Part shown: piece after piece, positions 1-4,951 of the stretch
How the letters are laid out: each line of letters begins with the position of its first letter
Position numbering within the stretch: position 1 is the stretch's first letter
Assembly: GCA_002779555.1 (NCBI GenBank)
Contig: PEWI01000126.1
Coordinates: 1 to 5,078 of the forward strand
Length of the DNA stretch: 5,078 bases
Direction: 5' to 3'
From: Candidatus Bathyarchaeota archaeon CG07_land_8_20_14_0_80_47_9
GTDB lineage: Archaea > Thermoproteota > Bathyarchaeia > Bathyarchaeales > Bathycorpusculaceae
The notes under the pieces: generated by a model
Database searches by the model: none
The model's input: the letters and a program-made list of their open reading frames with translations, nothing else
What the model was told of the DNA's origin: nothing
Program-made: the position numbers and the translations under genes

Positions 1-7
1 ATGAACA

Positions 8-355
8 TCAAGACCTGGTTTCGTCGAGTCTCTTTGCTATTATTTCTTCTTCTAGGTGAATAAGAAGGCCGACGCGACGCTCCCATTTGTTGAAGAATCG
101 ATACTGTGAATACATCGCGTAAATGCTGTATGCAAGAAATGCCCCGGCAAAAATCAGAAAGATGAATTCGACTAATCCGAGGTGCAGCCGTCTTGTTCCA
201 AGAATTAGCAACAAAACAACAAGAAACATGACTCCGGAGGAGATAAGACTTATCAGGGTTCCGTTTCTGAATTTACTCCATTCTCTGTCTAATTCAAACA
301 GGAAGTCATGCAGGGACTTGACTGGGTAAAGCTTTTCACCTTTCTCATTGCCCAT
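8..355 (-). CDS. Small two-helix membrane protein, function unknown
   Basis: A 115-residue protein with a charged N-terminal stretch (about 1-31), two hydrophobic segments at about 33-53 and 59-82, and a basic/acidic amphipathic tail (86-115, with RRVGLLIHLEEEII) that may form a coiled helix. The membrane topology is seen in the sequence; both ends are probably cytoplasmic because of the charged flanks. The ATG at 355 is supported by a good Shine-Dalgarno sequence on the minus strand (AAGGAG, 363-368) seven bases before it. It lies 74 bases downstream of the minus-strand winged-helix gene and could be read with it, but a TATA-like box at 391-400 suggests a promoter of its own. I do not recognise a named family. 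A partner role for the neighbouring winged-helix protein is inference from context only. Confidence 0.72.
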   Translation of the reverse strand: MGNEKGEKLYPVKSLHDFLFELDREWSKFRNGTLISLISSGVMFLVVLLLILGTRRLHLGLVEFIFLIFAGAFLAYSIYAMYSQYRFFNKWERRVGLLIHLEEEIIAKRLDETRS

Positions 356-362
356 TTCTTTT

Positions 363-416
363 CTCCTTCATTATCCTTTTTCTCAAGTTACTGATATAGG
401 TGATGCACCATAGATG
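363..416 (-). promoter_or_regulatory. Possible promoter and ribosome binding site of the two-helix membrane protein gene
   Basis: Read on the minus strand, CCTATATCAG (391-400) is a TATA-like box about 36-45 bases before the ATG at 355, and AAGGAG (363-368) is a ribosome binding site with a 7-base spacer. Just upstream of the box lies CATCTATGGTG (406-416), which recurs on the plus strand before the exported-protein gene. GGTG and CACC arms (399-402 and 406-409) form a short inverted repeat overlapping the box edge, as an operator might. The ribosome binding site is clear; the promoter is a guess from spacing. Confidence 0.4.
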
Positions 417-429
417 AAACTCGAGCATT

Positions 430-687
430 TTACAAGATGGAAGGCAAAGATTTGCGCAGTTCAATATAGAGTCTTCTCCCTTCTTCAGTCAATATGCAGG
501 ACCCTTCCGCGGTTTCCTTCACTAGTTTCTTATCCACCAGGTAAGCTAAGTGTATCAGAAAATCATCGTAGGAAAGACTTGTGGATTTCCGCCAAACACC
601 CGTTCGCAGTTGAGGCTTAGCATTGAAGAACAAGAACTCCAGAATCTCAAACCGAATCTGAACCGCGCCCTTCCGCATTCGCCCCAT
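430..687 (-). CDS. Small winged-helix DNA-binding protein (ArnR1-like / HTH_45 type)
   Basis: An 85-residue protein that is essentially one winged helix-turn-helix domain. Helix 1 is about residues 11-22 (IRFEILEFLFF), the recognition region is about 36-54 (SLSYDDFLIHLAYLVDKKL), and the wing ends with GSCILTEEGRRLYIELRK, the LTEEG(R/K)-L pattern typical of small archaeal ArnR1-like and related regulators. No sensor domain or cysteine cluster is visible, so it is probably a simple transcription factor. The start at 687 has no clear Shine-Dalgarno sequence (minus-strand upstream bases are GCGTGCTAACAA); a start at Met4 (678) is possible. It is divergent from the exported-protein gene at 891 and upstream of the membrane protein gene at 355, so either or both are likely targets (inference). 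Confidence 0.78.
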   Translation of the reverse strand: MGRMRKGAVQIRFEILEFLFFNAKPQLRTGVWRKSTSLSYDDFLIHLAYLVDKKLVKETAEGSCILTEEGRRLYIELRKSLPSIL

Positions 688-890
688 TTGTTAGCACGCC
701 AGTAATTTGATAGCAATAATTGGCTAATAACAATTTTTGATGGACGTCCCTTTACCCAACAGTCATTTTAGTTAAAGCTTTTCTTGCGGCAGCACGCGGA
801 ATAACGATTTTGACATGTAACTATTGGTGTGCATCTATGGTGAATCTTGTTTATTAGCCCGGGCGCATTGCGTTTTTTAGTGATGTAAAC
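688..890. promoter_or_regulatory. Divergent control region between winged-helix gene and exported-protein gene
   Basis: This 203-base gap holds the promoters of two outward-facing genes. TTGTTATTAGCC on the minus strand (722-733) lies 34 bases before the start at 687; TTGTTTATTAGCC on the plus strand (847-859) lies 31 bases before the start at 891. The two differ by one T, and each is AT-rich enough to contain a TATA-like box. CATCTATGGTG (832-842) adds a possible site next to the plus-strand box. Between them are two 8-base palindromes, GGACGTCC (742-749) and AAAGCTTT (774-781). No RNA gene or reading frame of note is seen here. Promoter positions are inferred from spacing. Confidence 0.45.
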
Positions 891-1400
891 ATGAACAAGG
901 GTTTGAAAATAGCTGGGATAGCTGCAGTCTTGTTGTTGGCACTGGGATGTTTCTCTTTCATCTACGCTTCCGCACAGACCGATTCGAGCACTGCAAACAA
1001 TGGACTCTCAACCAATCAGCAGATTAGCCAATTCATAAAGAATCATCCAGGAGTCGGACTTGGAGCCTTCGGCAGATTCATCAATCACGCAACTCTGGGT
1101 GAGGCGACTGGAACTGTAGTTTCAGAATTCAATGGCATGCTTGTACTTTCAACTGAATCGGGTCAAGTTAGAGTGCTACTTCCAAAAATGTGGAGTTACA
1201 ACAATCAACTGCTGAACAGAACTGAACTAATCAACAGCAACTTCGTTGGAGCGGGACAAACAGTCACATTCAAAGTGTTGAAAGGCGAGTGGGACAAAAA
1301 CGGTTTCAGCCTAAACATCATGATTGCATACGAAGCCGTTAACTCTGCAAATGCTCAGGCGGTTGCTGTTCTGCCATTTAACATCGAAGCCAACAGCTAA
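891..1400 (+). CDS. Exported protein of unknown function with an OB-like beta domain
   Basis: A 169-residue protein with a classical export signal: basic start (MNKGLK), hydrophobic core at 7-25 and a likely signal-peptidase site after ASA (26-28), giving a mature protein from Gln29. A polar linker (29-50) leads into a beta-rich domain (about 70-165) with alternating hydrophobic strands, GEATGTVVSEFNGMLVLS, GQVRVLLPKMW and TVTFKVLKGEW, a pattern that would suit an OB-like barrel. One N-glycosylation-type site, NRT, is at 109-111. Cys20 does not sit in a good lipobox, so a soluble or signal-anchored form is more likely than a lipoprotein. The ATG has only a weak upstream GTGATG. It is divergent from a regulator and upstream of ABC genes. 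I know no function; envelope role is inference. Confidence 0.8.
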   Translation: MNKGLKIAGIAAVLLLALGCFSFIYASAQTDSSTANNGLSTNQQISQFIKNHPGVGLGAFGRFINHATLGEATGTVVSEFNGMLVLSTESGQVRVLLPKMWSYNNQLLNRTELINSNFVGAGQTVTFKVLKGEWDKNGFSLNIMIAYEAVNSANAQAVAVLPFNIEANS

Positions 1401-1413
1401 TCTCCCTTTTTTT
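1401..1413 (+). terminator. T-tract, possible archaeal terminator after the exported-protein gene
   Basis: Seven consecutive T (1407-1413) begin six bases after the TAA stop at 1398-1400, with no stem-loop before them. Archaeal RNA polymerase can stop at such U-rich stretches without a hairpin, and a new promoter-like box follows at once, so this plausibly separates two transcription units. Confidence 0.4.
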
Positions 1414-1417
1414 GCAA

Positions 1418-1461
1418 GGTTAAAACCATGAGCTCTGTATGTTGTGTATTGTAATCGGTGG
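1418..1461 (+). promoter_or_regulatory. Possible TATA box and ribosome binding site for the winged-helix membrane protein gene
   Basis: GGTTAAAACC (1419-1428) is an AT-cored palindromic box 40-49 bases before the ATG at 1468, a spacing that would leave a short leader. GGTGG (1457-1461) lies six bases before the same ATG and partly matches an archaeal Shine-Dalgarno sequence (GGTGA). This supports the ATG at 1468 over the GTG at 1444, which would overlap the leader and place the GGTGG inside the gene. Confidence 0.4.
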
Positions 1462-1467
1462 ACTATT

Positions 1468-1959
1468 ATGTTAGGAAATAGGGAAGAGATTAGGAAGCGG
1501 CTTCTTGTAATCATCGAGAAGTTCCGTCAGAAAGGAGCTGTTAGTCCAGATAAGGCAATGACCGTTGATGAGTTAGGTCTTCCGCCCGGCTTCGAGCATG
1601 CGATGAAGAGGCGTCTAGGTCGCTCGGGCGTTTTCGTGGAAGTGAACGGCAGGTACTATCTTTCTGAGGAGAGATTGAAGCAAATAGAAGAACTGCGATC
1701 TGCAAGAGGCGGGGCGTGGAATCCGAGAAATAGAATCATGACGCTGCGACTAGTTCAGTTGGCGATTGTCGTTCTCTTAGTCACTCTCTTTCTCGTAAAC
1801 CTTTTCGTTCAGAGTTGGGAACTGAAAGTAGTATCTGCCATCTTCCTTGTTGTTTTGCTAGTGATGATTGCACTGCAGATTTACTATCTGTCACGGGCCC
1901 GAAAGAAATTCTCTTTTCAGCAGGGTAGCAAGACACAAACAAAAACTGGACGAGAATAG
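1468..1959 (+). CDS. Winged-helix domain fused to two transmembrane helices, probable membrane-bound regulator
   Basis: With the ATG at 1468 the protein has 163 residues. The N-terminal part (about 5-76) is a compact helix-turn-helix-like unit: helix REEIRKRLLVIIEKF, then KGAVSPDKAMTVDELGLPP, FEHAMKRRLGRSGVFVEVNG, and a wing-like RYYLSEERLKQIEEL. The SPDKA-x-T-x-x-ELGLPP and GxYYLSEERL patterns are ones I associate with a widespread uncharacterised archaeal group. A basic linker (80-92) leads to two membrane helices (about 93-113 and 120-141) and a basic cytoplasmic tail, which places the DNA-binding-like domain inside the cell. It lies 101 bases before the ABC permease on the same strand and may share its transcript. 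Regulating the transporter in response to an envelope signal is inference; the N-terminal domain could instead bind protein. A GTG at 1444 would add eight residues. Confidence 0.75.
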   Translation: MLGNREEIRKRLLVIIEKFRQKGAVSPDKAMTVDELGLPPGFEHAMKRRLGRSGVFVEVNGRYYLSEERLKQIEELRSARGGAWNPRNRIMTLRLVQLAIVVLLVTLFLVNLFVQSWELKVVSAIFLVVLLVMIALQIYYLSRARKKFSFQQGSKTQTKTGRE

Positions 1960-2060
1960 TGAACAACATGTCTGAACAACTTAAGCACACAAGAAAGACT
2001 ATTCGCATGTCAAAGAGATTTTGTCAAAAAGGAGCCTGATGATACCTGTCATTTGTCGTC
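1960..2060 (+). other. Leader before the ABC permease with a misplaced ribosome binding site
   Basis: This 101-base gap contains AAAAAGGAG (2026-2034) followed four bases later by an ATG at 2039. That ATG is not in the permease frame; it opens MIPVICR and then runs on out of frame. The permease frame upstream of its ATG at 2061 is closed by tandem stops TGATGA (2037-2042). A 23-codon frame from ATG 1968 ends at the first of these stops, overlapping the ATG at 2039 as TGATG. No convincing TATA box is seen, so the permease may be read from the promoter before 1468. Confidence 0.4.
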
Positions 2061-3236
2061 ATGGCTTGGAGAAATCTTTCCCGGCGAAGGCTCAGAACAG
2101 GATTGACTGTTGCTGGGATAACCGTCGGAGTTGCCCTGATTCTTGTTCTGCTCTCTCTCGTTGCCGGAATCGACGCCCAAGTCAAATCCTCGATCCGAAG
2201 TCTAGGTGGAGCTGATATAACGGTCTATAACGCCACAATCACTGGTGCACGACAGTCTTTCTTTCTGGGCAGTTCAGCTACTCTAAACGAATCGATGGTT
2301 AGCGACATTGCAGGTCTTCCCAACGTCTACGCGGTATCTCCGCAATCGACAGAGGTTGTGGAAGTAAACAGCATATTGGCTCCAATCTGGGGGATAGATC
2401 CAGGGACTTTTGACATAGTGTCCGGAGGACTGAACCTTGTGGGGGGAAGGGAAATAGCTCAAAACGACACTTACGTAGCTGTTCTTGGCAAAGGATTGCA
2501 GCAGCTCTTCAACGCTTCCTTGAATGATCAAGTCTCCCTTCAAGGGCGGCCGCCATTCAACTCCAACAACTATAATCTAGCCGTGATGGGTGTCTACGAA
2601 ACCGGAGTGGCGGTGACGGACAGAGGTCTTTATGTTCCAATAGGCATCGTTCAAAACCTGACGGAAAGTCAGGGGCGTGTGACTTCAATTCTCGTCAAGG
2701 TTGACAACCCGAACAACGTTGAAGCAGTCTCGAGTGAGATTTCAGGACTTTTCCCAGACGTCCGTGTCGTGACCGCTTCGACGATAGCAACGCAAGCCTC
2801 ACAGCTTCTTAACACCCTCACAGTTTTCTTCGGGGCACTCGGTGTTGTAGCACTGGTTGCAGGAAGCTTTGGCGTCATAAACACTATGCTGATATCCGTT
2901 GTTGAAAGGACAAAGGAAATCGGAACTCTCAAGGCCATTGGCGCTAGCGAATTGACAGTTCTGAAAATGTTCATTTTCGAGGCAGTAATCCTTGGATGTC
3001 TAGGTGCAGTTGTTGGCGTCGCTATCGGAAGTGCGTCTTCCTTCATACTTTCGGAACTGTCTTTTCGATTATTGCCGACAGCAGGCAGACTTCCTGCGAG
3101 AATCTCTCCAGTCTTGACGCCGGTTAACGTGGCAGTAAGTCTAATTCTGGGTGTGGCGAGCGGAGTATTGGCTGGGCTGTATCCCGCTTGGAGGGCAGCG
3201 CGTATGAAGCCTGTGGAGGCCTTGAGACATGGTTGA
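2061..3236 (+). CDS. ABC transporter permease, MacB/FtsX (LolC/E-like) type
   Basis: A 391-residue permease with the four-helix layout of the type VII ABC group. The N-terminal MAWRNLSRRRLRTGLT leads into membrane helix 1 (about 14-37). A large extracytoplasmic MacB-type domain follows (about 38-250, with GLPNVYAVSP, the WGIDP loop and LGKGL). The FtsX domain has helix 2 (253-275), the cytoplasmic coupling segment ERTKEIGTLKAIGAS (282-296) that docks on the ATPase, helix 3 (303-330) and helix 4 (355-373), ending YPAWRAARMKPVEALRHG, the usual family ending. In characterised relatives such pairs drive extracytoplasmic work (lipoprotein release, peptide or drug efflux, activation of wall enzymes) from ATP use inside; the substrate here cannot be told. 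ATG 2061 is the only ATG in frame but lacks a ribosome binding site; a few N-terminal residues may be lost through a frameshift. Confidence 0.93.
   Translation: MAWRNLSRRRLRTGLTVAGITVGVALILVLLSLVAGIDAQVKSSIRSLGGADITVYNATITGARQSFFLGSSATLNESMVSDIAGLPNVYAVSPQSTEVVEVNSILAPIWGIDPGTFDIVSGGLNLVGGREIAQNDTYVAVLGKGLQQLFNASLNDQVSLQGRPPFNSNNYNLAVMGVYETGVAVTDRGLYVPIGIVQNLTESQGRVTSILVKVDNPNNVEAVSSEISGLFPDVRVVTASTIATQASQLLNTLTVFFGALGVVALVAGSFGVINTMLISVVERTKEIGTLKAIGASELTVLKMFIFEAVILGCLGAVVGVAIGSASSFILSELSFRLLPTAGRLPARISPVLTPVNVAVSLILGVASGVLAGLYPAWRAARMKPVEALRHG
3215..3219 (+). promoter_or_regulatory. Ribosome binding site of the ABC ATPase gene
   Basis: GGAGG lies inside the end of the permease gene, nine bases before the ATPase ATG at 3229. 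It decides that start and, with the 8-base overlap of the two genes, points to coupled translation of the two subunits. Confidence 0.7.
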
Positions 3237-3906
3237 AAATATAGTCGAGACCGTCAACCTCTCAAAGGTCTACAAGCGAAAGAATGTAGAGATCGTTGCC
3301 CTTAATGACGTGAATTTGCAGATTCCAAAGGCGCAGATTATATGCATAAACGGGCCTTCAGGCTCAGGCAAAACAACTCTCCTGAACATAATCGGTGGCG
3401 TTGATCGCCCCACACGCGGGAAAGTCACTGTAGACAATGTTGACATAACCAGGTTAGGCGAGTCCCAGATCACACGTTTCAGGCTAGAGAAGATTGGCTT
3501 TATTTTCCAGTTCCACAACCTGTTTCCGACTTTAACCGCTTTCGAAAACATAGAGCTGCCCTTGATCTTATCCAAGAAGCCCAAAGAAACAAGAGAAAAA
3601 CGAGTCAGCGACTTACTGGAAATAGTCGGCATGAAGGAACGTGCCGATCACAAGCCTGATGAGCTGAGTGGTGGAGAACAGCAGAGAATAGCCATCGCAC
3701 GAGCCCTGACAAACAACCCCACATTAATCTTGGCCGACGAACCCACAGGGGATCTTGACTCCGAAAATGCCATAGCCTTCATGAAACTGGTGAAAGAACT
3801 CAACAAGAAGCAGGGGCAGACATTCCTGATAGTCACCCACGATCCTTTGGTTTCGCAAGAGTGTGACAAGATCTATGCGATACGCGATGGAAAACTCAGA
3901 GAGTAA
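3229..3906 (+). CDS. ABC transporter ATPase, LolD/MacB type
   Basis: A 225-residue nucleotide-binding subunit of normal length for LolD/MacB-type ATPases, with every key motif present: A-loop Tyr15 (LSKVYKR), Walker A GPSGSGKTT (42-50), Q-loop Gln94 (FIFQFHNLFP), signature LSGGEQQR (146-153), Walker B LILADEP with catalytic Glu171, D-loop GDLDSENA (174-181) and switch His204 (VTHDP). The FIFQFHNLFPTLTAFENIELPL stretch and GDLDSE are typical of the group that pairs with FtsX/MacB permeases. It is cytoplasmic and powers the permease encoded just upstream; the genes overlap by 8 bases (ATGGTTGA), which supports a fixed stoichiometric pair. Nothing in it looks damaged. The chemical substrate cannot be predicted from the ATPase. 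Confidence 0.96.
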   Translation: MVENIVETVNLSKVYKRKNVEIVALNDVNLQIPKAQIICINGPSGSGKTTLLNIIGGVDRPTRGKVTVDNVDITRLGESQITRFRLEKIGFIFQFHNLFPTLTAFENIELPLILSKKPKETREKRVSDLLEIVGMKERADHKPDELSGGEQQRIAIARALTNNPTLILADEPTGDLDSENAIAFMKLVKELNKKQGQTFLIVTHDPLVSQECDKIYAIRDGKLRE

Positions 3907-3910
3907 GCAT

Positions 3911-4086
3911 GCGCGCGCTAGGGCGTTGCTAAATCGAATTGTTTGTGTCAATTTCTGTTCACCTTCCAACCATAGTTGCATTGTCCTAATACTTCCACGT
4001 ACAAATCATGGGTGTCTAGTCAAGCCAAAACATGAACAAACAAGTTCATGTCAATTCCCCGAATTTAGCAACACGCTAGCGCGCGC
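3911..4086. repeat. 176-bp segment bounded by 24-bp inverted repeats, possible miniature element or recombination scar
   Basis: The left arm (3911-3934) and right arm (4063-4086) are inverted copies matching at 22 of 24 positions: an 11-base block GCGCGCGCTAG and a 10-base block GTTGCTAAAT are identical, with two mismatches in the three bases between. Inward, GAATTG (3936-3941) can also pair with CAATTC (4052-4057). The right arm contains the 12-base palindrome TAGCGCGCGCTA (4077-4088). The 128-base interior has no coding sense that I recognise and no transposase. I see no target-site duplication at the edges (left flank AAGCAT, right flank TAAAAA). It begins four bases after the ATPase stop and ends a few bases before recognisable methyltransferase sequence. 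It could be a MITE-like element, a scar, or a large RNA/DNA foldback; the repeat itself is certain, its nature is not. Confidence 0.7.
4030..4051. repeat. Perfect 8-bp hairpin inside the inverted-repeat segment
   Basis: ACATGAAC (4030-4037) and GTTCATGT (4044-4051) pair perfectly around a six-base AAACAA loop. It is not followed by a T-tract, so it is not an obvious terminator. It may be an internal structure of the surrounding 176-bp segment or a protein-binding site. Confidence 0.4.
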
Positions 4087-4087
4087 T

Positions 4088-4441
4088 AAAAACTATTCGT
4101 TGGAATTCCTCTTATGTCTGCTAAACTCAAAACTGGTTTCATGGTATGCCTACAGATACATTTTCTCTAAAGCCATTAGAACAATGGATTTGGACGATTA
4201 CTATCTGGGAAAGATTCCATTGCCAAGAATCAAGATAGACAACTCTGTTTTCATCGACCTTGCCAATAAGATGTTATCTTTCAAGAAACGTCTTGATGAG
4301 ACTGGTGAAAAGAGAACTGACGAGTATGCTAAGATTGAAGATGAGATAAAGAAAACCAATTCCGAAGTTGATGAGCAAGTTTACAAGATTTATGGATTGA
4401 CAGAAGACGAAAAGAAGACCATTGAAGACAGTCTCAAGTAA
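4088..4441 (+). pseudogene. C-terminal remnant of a TaqI/type IIG-like restriction-modification methyltransferase
   Basis: The frame ending at 4441 encodes, from about 4091, the typical C-terminal end of large type IIG/Eco57I-TaqI-like enzymes: YSLEFLLCLLNSKLVSWYAYR (YSLxxLLxLLNSKL motif), DDYYLGKIPLPRI (the IPLP loop of the specificity domain), FIDLANKMLSFKKRL, a long charged helix, and the closing DEQVYKIYGLTEDEKKTIE. In intact enzymes this part helps DNA target recognition. About 115 residues remain. The methyltransferase motifs (NPPY, FxGxG-like) and any nuclease part, which make whole proteins many hundreds of residues long, are absent upstream, where the ABC ATPase gene lies. The same frame is open back to an ATG at 3863, but that part overlaps the ATPase gene and runs through the inverted-repeat segment, with no family resemblance. 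An in-frame ATG at 4184 could give a short product. I judge it a broken gene; a freestanding small specificity protein is less likely. Confidence 0.7.
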
Positions 4442-4456
4442 CTAGATGAAACAATA

Positions 4457-4951
4457 ATGAGTGAAATAGTGTTCGCTTGTAAGAAATGCGGGACTTGTTG
4501 CAGAAACCTTCTTGAATACTTCAACGGTGTCAAGGCTGGTTTGCTACTCACCGTGAAGGAGATTGACCTTTTCCCTTCTGAGATGATTTCGCCAAAAATG
4601 GCAATTGGCACAGCTGGACCAGAGAAGATAATCAGCTATCAGCTCAGCGTTGACACTTGTCCACACATCAACGAGAAAAGCGATTGTCGAATATATGGAA
4701 AAAGACCGTTAATGTGTAAGGCTTTTCCTTACGTATTAGACGGGATGTCCAGAAAATGTCCAGAAATCGGCAATCAGATGATAGTAAGTGTTGACTTGTG
4801 GGCAATGGATGCGGAAATCGAAGCGAGTAAGAAAATCAATAGGCATGTTCTAAATCGGACTGACAAGTTATACCGAAAAGGAAAGAAACAGAAGATATGG
4901 GAATTTGACTTGGGAGAGAAAAAGTGGGTTCTTAGAAAGTCATTATCTTGA
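4457..4951 (+). CDS. YkgJ-family cysteine-cluster protein (putative zinc- or iron-binding)
   Basis: A 164-residue protein with the full CxxCGxCC signature near the start (Cys8, Cys11, Cys14, Cys15: ACKKCGTCCRNL) and the second half of the family pattern, CPH...CRIYGKRPLMCKAFPY (Cys68, Cys77, Cys87) plus Cys101 in RKCP. YkgJ/PF03692 proteins are thought to bind zinc or an iron-containing centre through these cysteines; their reaction is mostly unknown. No signal peptide or membrane helix is seen, so it is cytoplasmic. The C-terminal part (about 120-164) is basic and lysine-rich (LYRKGKKQK). The start at 4457 has a weak GATGA (4445-4449) and places the cysteine motif at the usual distance. It follows the methyltransferase remnant by 15 bases; a functional link is not supported, as the remnant looks broken. 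The gene appears intact. Confidence 0.9.
   Translation: MSEIVFACKKCGTCCRNLLEYFNGVKAGLLLTVKEIDLFPSEMISPKMAIGTAGPEKIISYQLSVDTCPHINEKSDCRIYGKRPLMCKAFPYVLDGMSRKCPEIGNQMIVSVDLWAMDAEIEASKKINRHVLNRTDKLYRKGKKQKIWEFDLGEKKWVLRKSLS

Noticed and set aside
945..953. Lipobox around Cys20 of the exported protein (residues ALGC).
   Set aside because: The position three before the cysteine is Ala and the one before Gly is Leu, a poor lipobox, whereas ASA-Q at 26-29 is a good ordinary signal-peptidase site.
2021..2215. Separate 60-odd residue protein read from the ATG at 2039 or the TTG at 2021.
   Set aside because: Beyond the first seven codons it is an out-of-frame reading of the permease gene; only the start region is of interest.
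2669..3046. Minus-strand open frame of 125 codons opposite the permease.
   Set aside because: It lies wholly antisense to a clearly coding region and its product has no recognisable domain.
3911..4086. Integron attC-like recombination site, suggested by GTTGCTAAAT and its inverted copy.
   Set aside because: The attC core needs GTTRRRY paired with RYYYAAC; GTTGCTA does not fit, and there is no integrase or cassette array in view.
3863..4087. Coding sequence for the N-terminal half of the 3863-4441 open frame.
   Set aside because: It overlaps the well-supported ATPase gene for 44 bases, then runs through the inverted repeats with no family-like sequence and no ribosome binding site; the openness is probably chance.
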